Positions 13,194-17,648 of a stretch of 17,648 nucleotides of DNA are shown piece by piece. The DNA is from Chamaesiphon sp. (GTDB lineage Bacteria; Cyanobacteriota; Cyanobacteriia; Cyanobacteriales; Chamaesiphonaceae): assembly GCA_026785875.1 (NCBI GenBank), contig JAJAZF010000183.1, forward strand, positions 1-17,648. The letters are read 5' to 3'. Each line of letters opens with the position of its first letter. The first letter of the stretch is position 1. A program made the translations under genes and the position numbers. Below the pieces are notes generated by a model. It was not told the origin of the DNA, did not search any database, and saw only the letters and a program-made list of their open reading frames with translations.

Positions 13194-15491
13194 ATGCACG
13201 AAACACGGGACAGCATTACCGATATTTGGGGCGATCGCGCACCCAACAATGGCGAGTGGCAAGAACGGATCGATGAACGCACGATCGAGCCACCTGAACA
13301 CTGGGTGCAGTCTGCCTGTGTGTTGTGTTCCAATGGCTGTGGCATGGATATCGGTGTCAAAGATGGCAAAATTGTCGGGGTCAGGGGTCGCGGAATCGAT
13401 CGAGTCAATCGTGGACGGCTCGGCCCCAAAGGGTTACACGGCTGGATTGCCAACCATAGTCCCGATCGCTTGACTACACCGCTAATCCGGCGCAATGGGC
13501 GATTGGAAGCCGCAAGTTGGGATGAGGCAATGGATCTGATTGTGGAACGCTCCCAAACGATTCAACAACAGCGTACTGCTGGCGCAATTGGCTTCTACAC
13601 CAGCGGGCAACTGTTTTTAGAGGAGTACTACACGCTGGGGGTCATCGGCAAGGCTGGGCTGGGTACACCGCACATGGATGGTAATACGCGGCTGTGTACT
13701 GCTACCGCCGCCGCCGCGCTCAAAGCTACTTTTGGCAGCGATGGACAGCCAGGATCTTACACGGATCTAGATACTACTGCCGCAATTTTGCATATCGGTC
13801 ATAATATTGCCTCTCAACAAACGGTGCTGTGGGCGCGGATTCTCGATCGACTCGCTGGCAAAAATCCTCCCAAGCTAGTGGTCATCGATCCGCGTCAAAC
13901 CTATACAGCCAAGGAAGCCGATGTACATCTAGCACCCAAGGTCGGCACTAATATTCCGGTGATGAATGGGTTGCTAAATTTAATTATTCAAGCCGGACAC
14001 ATCAACCCTGAGTATATCGCCGCCCATACGGTGGGATTTGAAACGCTCACAGCAACGGTGAGCCAATGGACACCGGAACGAGTCGAGCAGGTGGCGAATG
14101 TACCCGTGCGGGATCTTCAAGCAGCAGCCGAAATTCTGGGCACCGCTCGATCGCTTGTATCTACTGTATTACAAGGCGTTTACCAATCGATGCAAGCCAC
14201 CGCAGCCGCTTGTCAAGTCAACAATCTGCACCTAATTCGGGGACTAATCGGCACGCCTGGGAACGGGATTATGCAAATGAATGGGCAACCCACTGCTCAA
14301 AATACGCGCGAATCTGGAGCTGATGGCGATCTACCTGCTTTTCGGAACTGGGACAATCCCGACCACATCGCCGACCTCGCACGGCTGTGGAACGTCGATC
14401 CGATGGTGATTCCGCACTGGTCGCCACCAACTCATTCGATGCAAATCTGGCGGTATGCCGAGCAGGGTTCGATCGAATTGCTGTGGATTAGCGGCACCAA
14501 TCCGGCGGTATCATTGCCCGAACTATCCCGCGCCCGCAAGATTTTACAAAAAGAGGATTTGTTTGTCATCGTCCAAGATGCCTTCATGACGGAAACCGCC
14601 GAACTGGCAGATGTCGTCCTACCTGCGGCAATTTGGGGCGAAAAAACGGGTTGTTTTACGAATGTCGATCGTACCGTACATATCTCCCATCAAGCGATCG
14701 ACCCACCTGGTGAAGCTCGCGCCGATTTGGATATTTTTCTCGATTATGCGCGGCGGATGGACTTTCGCGATCGAGATGGTGCACCCTTAATTAAGTGGCA
14801 CAACTCCGAACAAGCCTTTGAAGCCTGGAAGGAATGTACTCGCGGTCGTCCTTGTGACTACACGGGGATGAGTTACGCCAAACTCAGCCAAGGCTCTGGC
14901 ATTCAATGGCCGTGTAACGAAAAATATCCCGATGGTGCATCCCATCTCTACACCGATAGCCATTTTAATACTGACTACGACTACTGCGAAACCTACGGTC
15001 ACGATCTAGATACTGGTGCCGCAACTACACCGGAGGAATACCGCGCCGACGATCCCAAAGGTAAAGCCTTTCTCAAAGCTGCCGACTACCTGCGACCCTA
15101 CGAAGAACCCGATGCCGAATATCCCCTCTGGCTGACAACTGGGCGCGTCGTCTATCACTTCCACACCCGCACCAAAACCGGACGATCGCCAGAACTCAAT
15201 CGGGCGGCTCCTGATGCTTTCATACAGATTTCCGAGCCAGATGCAACTCAGTATGGCATTGCCGCAGGGGACTCTATCGCAGTCACCTCTCGACGTGGCA
15301 AAATCATTGTCCCCGCCCGCATCGGTGACATCATCCCAGGAGTGGTATTTATTCCCTTCCACTACGGCTACTGGGATAATGGCAATCGCACCCGCGCAGC
15401 CAATGAACTGACACTTACCGAGTGGGACCCGATCAGCAAGCAACCCCACTTTAAGTATGCGGCAGTAAAAATTAACAAAGTGGAGGCTTAA
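13194..15491 (+). CDS. Molybdopterin oxidoreductase (nitrate reductase/formate dehydrogenase superfamily)
   Basis: The 765-residue enzyme belongs to the DMSO-reductase superfamily. An N-terminal iron-sulfur region carries C42, C45 and C49 (CVLCSNGC). The fourth ligand position, normally C-P-K-G, reads GRLGPKG with glycine at 77. The Mo-bis-MGD domains follow. C168 in NTRLCTATAAAALKATFGSDG is the expected molybdenum ligand and aligns with the NarB/NapA position. Later motifs are VVIDPR, GTPGNGIMQMNGQPTAQN, WISGTNPAVSLPE and DVVLPAAIWGEKTGCFTNVDR. The C-terminal cofactor-binding domain starts near WLTTGRVVYHFHTRT. There is no Tat signal, so it is probably cytoplasmic, as assimilatory nitrate reductases are. 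The start has AAGGGAG close upstream. Substrate is unproven; nitrate is one option given the HPP gene downstream. No dedicated electron-transfer subunit is encoded in the window. Confidence 0.9.
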   Translation: MHETRDSITDIWGDRAPNNGEWQERIDERTIEPPEHWVQSACVLCSNGCGMDIGVKDGKIVGVRGRGIDRVNRGRLGPKGLHGWIANHSPDRLTTPLIRRNGRLEAASWDEAMDLIVERSQTIQQQRTAGAIGFYTSGQLFLEEYYTLGVIGKAGLGTPHMDGNTRLCTATAAAALKATFGSDGQPGSYTDLDTTAAILHIGHNIASQQTVLWARILDRLAGKNPPKLVVIDPRQTYTAKEADVHLAPKVGTNIPVMNGLLNLIIQAGHINPEYIAAHTVGFETLTATVSQWTPERVEQVANVPVRDLQAAAEILGTARSLVSTVLQGVYQSMQATAAACQVNNLHLIRGLIGTPGNGIMQMNGQPTAQNTRESGADGDLPAFRNWDNPDHIADLARLWNVDPMVIPHWSPPTHSMQIWRYAEQGSIELLWISGTNPAVSLPELSRARKILQKEDLFVIVQDAFMTETAELADVVLPAAIWGEKTGCFTNVDRTVHISHQAIDPPGEARADLDIFLDYARRMDFRDRDGAPLIKWHNSEQAFEAWKECTRGRPCDYTGMSYAKLSQGSGIQWPCNEKYPDGASHLYTDSHFNTDYDYCETYGHDLDTGAATTPEEYRADDPKGKAFLKAADYLRPYEEPDAEYPLWLTTGRVVYHFHTRTKTGRSPELNRAAPDAFIQISEPDATQYGIAAGDSIAVTSRRGKIIVPARIGDIIPGVVFIPFHYGYWDNGNRTRAANELTLTEWDPISKQPHFKYAAVKINKVEA

Positions 15492-15536
15492 CAAAATTTA
15501 GGTGTCTACTTAACCAAAGTTGCTACCTATAACCTA

Positions 15537-15597
15537 AGCGGTTAGAAACCGCTCCTCTGCAAGGCAGACACTGCGCGAACGGCAGGCTTCGCCAACG
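15537..15597. repeat. Small hairpin repeat plus second copy of the dispersed repeat found in the photolyase
   Basis: AGCGGTT/AACCGCT (15537-15543 and 15547-15553) forms a seven-base stem with a three-base loop. At 15580-15597, CGGCAGGCTTCGCCAACG matches the photolyase insertion (3318-3335, inverted) with two differences. The region is non-coding, between the molybdoenzyme and helical protein genes. Confidence 0.6.
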
Positions 15598-15620
15598 CGA
15601 ACTAATAAACTAGTCCGCCA

Positions 15621-15711
15621 TCAACTGTCAACTGTCAACTGTCAACTGTCAACTGTCAACTGTCAACTGTCAACTGTCAACTGTCAACTGTCAACTGTCA
15701 ACTATCAACTA
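15621..15711. repeat. Short tandem repeat array: 11 perfect TCAACTG heptads plus 2 variants
   Basis: TCAACTG repeats without interruption from 15621 to 15697 (11 copies), followed by two TCAACTA variants to 15711. This is the cyanobacterial STRR class of heptanucleotide repeats. The same heptads, or their complement, occur at 10394-10523 and at the window end (17631-17648). There are no spacers, so it is not a CRISPR array. It ends six bases before the next start codon. Confidence 0.95.
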
Positions 15712-15717
15712 TTTAAA

Positions 15718-16176
15718 ATGCACATCGGCAACTATTTGGCATTGATTCACGGTAGCGAACAACAACTAGCCGATGCACTGGACACCATCGCCGCACATCA
15801 CGGGGATGAACCGGATATTTTACAAACCTGCCAACTGCTGGCATGTTGGTCGCGTCAACATCTAGAACTACTCAAACCCATAGTCGATCGCTATTCCGAG
15901 GACAAGAACGACGAACCCGAACGCTTGAGCAGCACCTTATTTGACGAACCGCGTAATGGTAGCCTCGCCTTACTCCGCGACTTGCACGATCTTTGGCTCC
16001 TGGCTCACGAAGTGCAACTGTGCTGGACGGTACTCATTCAAGCCGCCCAAGCATTGCGCGATCGCGAGTTACTAGCAACCTGCCAGCAGTGCAGTGTAGA
16101 CACCAAGCGGCAAATTTCCTGGCTGATGACCCGTATCAAACAAGCCGCGCCTCAAGCCCTCGTAGTGGCTGCTTAG
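15718..16176 (+). CDS. Small all-helical protein of unknown function
   Basis: I do not recognise a named family. The 152-residue sequence looks like a four-helix bundle: HGSEQQLADALDTIAAHH, DILQTCQLLACWSRQHLELLKPIVDRY, LRDLHDLWLLAHEVQLCWTVLIQAAQALRD, and ELLATCQQCSVDTKRQISWLMTRIKQAAP. Histidines and acidic residues recur in the helices (HHGDE, RQHLE, LHD, AHE), as in ferritin-like or hemerythrin-like bundles, but I cannot see a complete metal-site motif. There are four cysteines, one pair as CQQC. The ATG at 15718 has no Shine-Dalgarno sequence and follows the heptad array. It sits between the molybdoenzyme and HPP genes, so a role as an accessory or electron-transfer partner is conceivable (inference). 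Confidence 0.7.
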   Translation: MHIGNYLALIHGSEQQLADALDTIAAHHGDEPDILQTCQLLACWSRQHLELLKPIVDRYSEDKNDEPERLSSTLFDEPRNGSLALLRDLHDLWLLAHEVQLCWTVLIQAAQALRDRELLATCQQCSVDTKRQISWLMTRIKQAAPQALVVAA

Positions 16177-16187
16177 GATCTAAACAG

Positions 16188-16724
16188 ATGACTCATCGAT
16201 CGCCCACCCCCACTCATCTGACATTCTGGATTAGCAAAATTCCCGATCTGGTCTGGGCACCCACGATCGCGGGATTTTTGATATTAGTGGTGGGACTGTT
16301 CGGACTCGCAGCCCATCAACCTTTGATTTTCCCAAGTTTAGGGCCGACTGCCTTTTTGCAAGCAGAACTACCAAGCTTGCCGTCCTCTCGACTTTACAAC
16401 ACGATCGTCGGACATTTATTAGGCATGGGTTCGGGCTTGTTAATTGTGACGCTGTTGGGAGCTAGTGCTGCTCCATCGGTGCTGGCAACCGGAGAATTAA
16501 CGCCAATTCGCGTGTGGGCATCTGTACTGGCGATCGTGTTAAATCTGCTGGCGGGACTGGTGTTAAAAGCCTCTCATCCTCCAGCCGCCGCCACAACACT
16601 ACTGTTTGCCCTGGGAGGTTTCAAACCCACGTTGCATGAAACGATCGTGGTGACAATTGGTGTTCTAATCGTGGCAATTATCGGCGAGATCCTGCGTCAA
16701 CTTCGGATCAAAGCAATGGCTTAA
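16188..16724 (+). CDS. HPP family integral membrane protein (possible nitrite transporter)
   Basis: The 178-residue protein has four predicted membrane helices, about 24-42, 73-92, 106-127 and 150-168. Family marks are FPSLGPTAF (48-56) and the HPP motif in ASHPPAAATTLL (128-139). HPP proteins of cyanobacteria and chloroplasts have been reported to transport nitrite, which makes this a candidate anion channel or transporter in the inner or thylakoid membrane. Specificity in this distinct, molybdoenzyme-linked copy is unknown. I chose the ATG at 16188 (TAGGAT ten bases upstream). The longer frame back to 15993 overlaps the preceding gene with unrelated sequence. It follows the helical protein by 11 bases, and its stop abuts the next ATG, so the genes are tightly coupled. 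Confidence 0.85.
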   Translation: MTHRSPTPTHLTFWISKIPDLVWAPTIAGFLILVVGLFGLAAHQPLIFPSLGPTAFLQAELPSLPSSRLYNTIVGHLLGMGSGLLIVTLLGASAAPSVLATGELTPIRVWASVLAIVLNLLAGLVLKASHPPAAATTLLFALGGFKPTLHETIVVTIGVLIVAIIGEILRQLRIKAMA

Positions 16725-17180
16725 ATGAACAAATTCGACTACACACTAGATTTTAAGACGATCGATTTTCGCCAGCAGCCCGAACTCTATCGCGTCGGTA
16801 AAGGCGAACAAGGCGTATTACTCGTAGAACCCTACAAAAGCGAAATATTACCCCATTGGAAATTTAGAACGCCAGATATCGCTCGTCAATCTGCACACGA
16901 GATTTATACCTTGTTTCTTAACTATAAGGAGCAGGGTGATTTTGTGGGGATGGATATGGCGCGAAAGTTTTTACAGATGGGCTACACTCGATCTCGTCGT
17001 TATGCCAATCACAAATCAGGGCGTAAATATGCTAAAGGTTCTAAAACTATTCTGCCCAATGAGGAAGATCCAATCAAGGCTGAATCTGCTAAAATTTTCT
17101 ATGAAGTTTGGCAATTAGTCAAGATAGATCCAGATTATTTGATGATGCTCGATCGATATACAAAGCAGCAAGTTATCTAA
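16725..17180 (+). CDS. DUF4385 family protein
   Basis: The 151-residue soluble protein matches DUF4385 almost end to end. FDYTLDFKTIDFRQQPELYRVGKGEQGVLLVEPYKSEILPHWKFRTP opens it. It continues with IYTLFLNYKEQGDFVGMDMARKFLQMGYTRSRRYANHKSGRKY and closes with a helical YEVWQLVKIDPDYLMMLDRY. The basic patch TRSRRYANHKSGRKYAKGSK suggests nucleic-acid or phosphate contact, but no function is established for the family. Its ATG immediately follows the stop codon of the HPP gene (TAAATG), so translation is probably coupled. Whether it belongs functionally to the HPP set or only shares its transcript is unknown. Confidence 0.88.
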   Translation: MNKFDYTLDFKTIDFRQQPELYRVGKGEQGVLLVEPYKSEILPHWKFRTPDIARQSAHEIYTLFLNYKEQGDFVGMDMARKFLQMGYTRSRRYANHKSGRKYAKGSKTILPNEEDPIKAESAKIFYEVWQLVKIDPDYLMMLDRYTKQQVI

Positions 17181-17185
17181 AACAA

Positions 17186-17217
17186 TGGTAGGGTCAATTG
17201 ATGAATTGCCCCTACCA
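17186..17217. terminator. First of two hairpins between convergent genes
   Basis: TGGTAGGG (17186-17193) pairs with CCCTACCA (17210-17217). After one mismatch, CAATT (17195-17199) pairs with AATTG (17204-17208) around a GATG loop. It begins six bases past the DUF4385 stop codon. No T-run follows, so it may be a protective 3' structure or a dispersed repeat. Confidence 0.5.
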
Positions 17218-17231
17218 CTATTTTCGATCCA

Positions 17232-17268
17232 AAAAAAGGAGGGTGGGCAGTGCCCACCCTCCTTTTTT
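17232..17268. terminator. Strong bidirectional intrinsic terminator
   Basis: A 17-base perfect stem (17232-17248 with 17252-17268) consists of A6 then GGAGGGTGGGC and its complement ending in T6, with a three-base loop AGT. The A and T tracts give a U-run on either strand, serving both the DUF4385 gene (plus) and the small membrane gene (minus), which converge here. Confidence 0.92.
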
Positions 17269-17287
17269 AATCAAAGATTCTCCGCTG

Positions 17288-17611
17288 CTATGAAGTCGCT
17301 CGATTTGAATTAGCAGTAACAGCAGGAACCTTACCAAATCGCTCGATGACAGATATCATTAAAGCAATTAAGACGATTACACCTAGATCTCGACGAAAGT
17401 AAGTAGCACCTTGAGTGATTTCGAGAAATGACCAATAGAGGAGGGAACCAAAAGCTAATACATCTAAAGCAATTTTAACTTGACCTGTTTTAAAGACTAA
17501 CTTGAGCAAAGTAGCTGCAATCCAAACCAGAATCGGTATATTAGGAGCTTGAGCGACGACAATCTCACCAGTGTTATCTCGAAACAATCGATCGAATAGA
17601 TTATTATTCAT
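17288..17611 (-). CDS. Small hypothetical membrane protein
   Basis: The 107-residue protein has three hydrophobic segments: NIPILVWIAATLLKLVF (about 24-40), ALDVLAFGSLLYWSFLEI (about 48-65) and LGVIVLIALMISVI (about 76-89). Short polar ends include FDRLFRDNTGEIVVAQAP before the first helix. I know of no function; similar small three-helix proteins are common in cyanobacteria. Its 3' end converges on the DUF4385 gene and shares the bidirectional terminator. Upstream on its strand, a heptad repeat (17631-17648) lies 20 bases before the ATG at 17611. No clear Shine-Dalgarno sequence is present. Confidence 0.7.
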   Translation of the reverse strand: MNNNLFDRLFRDNTGEIVVAQAPNIPILVWIAATLLKLVFKTGQVKIALDVLAFGSLLYWSFLEITQGATYFRRDLGVIVLIALMISVIERFGKVPAVTANSNRATS

Positions 17612-17630
17612 GCCTGTAACAGAAATAAAT

Positions 17631-17648
17631 TAAATAGTTGACAATTGA
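17631..17648. repeat. Edge of another heptad repeat
   Basis: On the minus strand this reads TCAATTG, TCAACTA, TTTA. The end signature TCAACTATTTA is identical to that closing the array at 15705-15715. The repeat continues beyond the window, so its size is unknown. It lies just upstream of the small membrane protein gene. Confidence 0.5.

Noticed and set aside
15006..15494. Minus-strand gene antisense to the molybdoenzyme
   Set aside because: It is a shadow frame of the strongly conserved C-terminal cofactor-binding domain.
15621..15711. CRISPR array
   Set aside because: The units are seven bases long and adjoin with no spacers, so it is a short tandem repeat.
15993..16187. N-terminal extension of the HPP protein
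   Set aside because: It overlaps the helical protein gene in another frame and encodes non-homologous sequence; the ATG at 16188 is the better start.

Overview
The window looks like chromosomal DNA of a cyanobacterium. Three things suggest this. The sequence is saturated with CGATCG / GATCGATC / GCGATCG palindromes of the HIP1 type. It carries heptanucleotide tandem repeats (TCAACTG, the STRR class) and small dispersed repeats typical of cyanobacterial intergenic DNA. Several proteins also have a strongly cyanobacterial look (DUF2993, HPP family, DUF4385, the photolyase subtype). I cannot name the species with confidence. No rRNA, tRNA, CRISPR array, transposase or phage gene was seen.

Layout. 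(1) 1-2742: a palindromic MITE-like repeat that supplies the end of a gluconokinase gene (minus strand), a 577-bp gap with two hairpins, a small unknown gene, and a Gfo/Idh/MocA oxidoreductase resembling glucose-fructose oxidoreductase. Together they hint at glucose-to-gluconate-to-6-phosphogluconate chemistry. (2) 2929-7465, all minus strand: in transcription order, a small membrane-anchored protein, a yellow/royal-jelly-like beta-propeller, a HAD-like protein lacking its catalytic aspartates, a PNPOx-like flavin protein and a photolyase gene. The photolyase gene is broken twice, once by a one-base deletion and once by insertion of a small dispersed repeat. (3) 7781-11525, minus strand: an SDR oxidoreductase, a DUF2892-like/SRPBCC protein, a zinc alcohol/formaldehyde dehydrogenase and a GSP17M-like membrane protein, closed by a hairpin. 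This resembles a general stress or detoxification cluster, with repeats filling the gaps. (4) 11721-17180, plus strand: DUF2993, DUF2231 (then a hairpin terminator), a molybdopterin oxidoreductase, a small helical protein, an HPP-family membrane protein and DUF4385. (5) Two hairpins, one a strong bidirectional terminator, then a small membrane protein on the minus strand.

The most interesting points are four. The first is the molybdenum enzyme / helical protein / HPP transporter set, a possible nitrate-nitrite or related oxyanion module, in which the fourth iron-sulfur cysteine is replaced by glycine. The second is the heptad array ending six bases before the start codon of the helical protein, in place of a ribosome binding site. 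The third is the repeat-mediated destruction of the photolyase. The fourth is a shared 21-23 bp motif upstream of two separate minus-strand transcription units.
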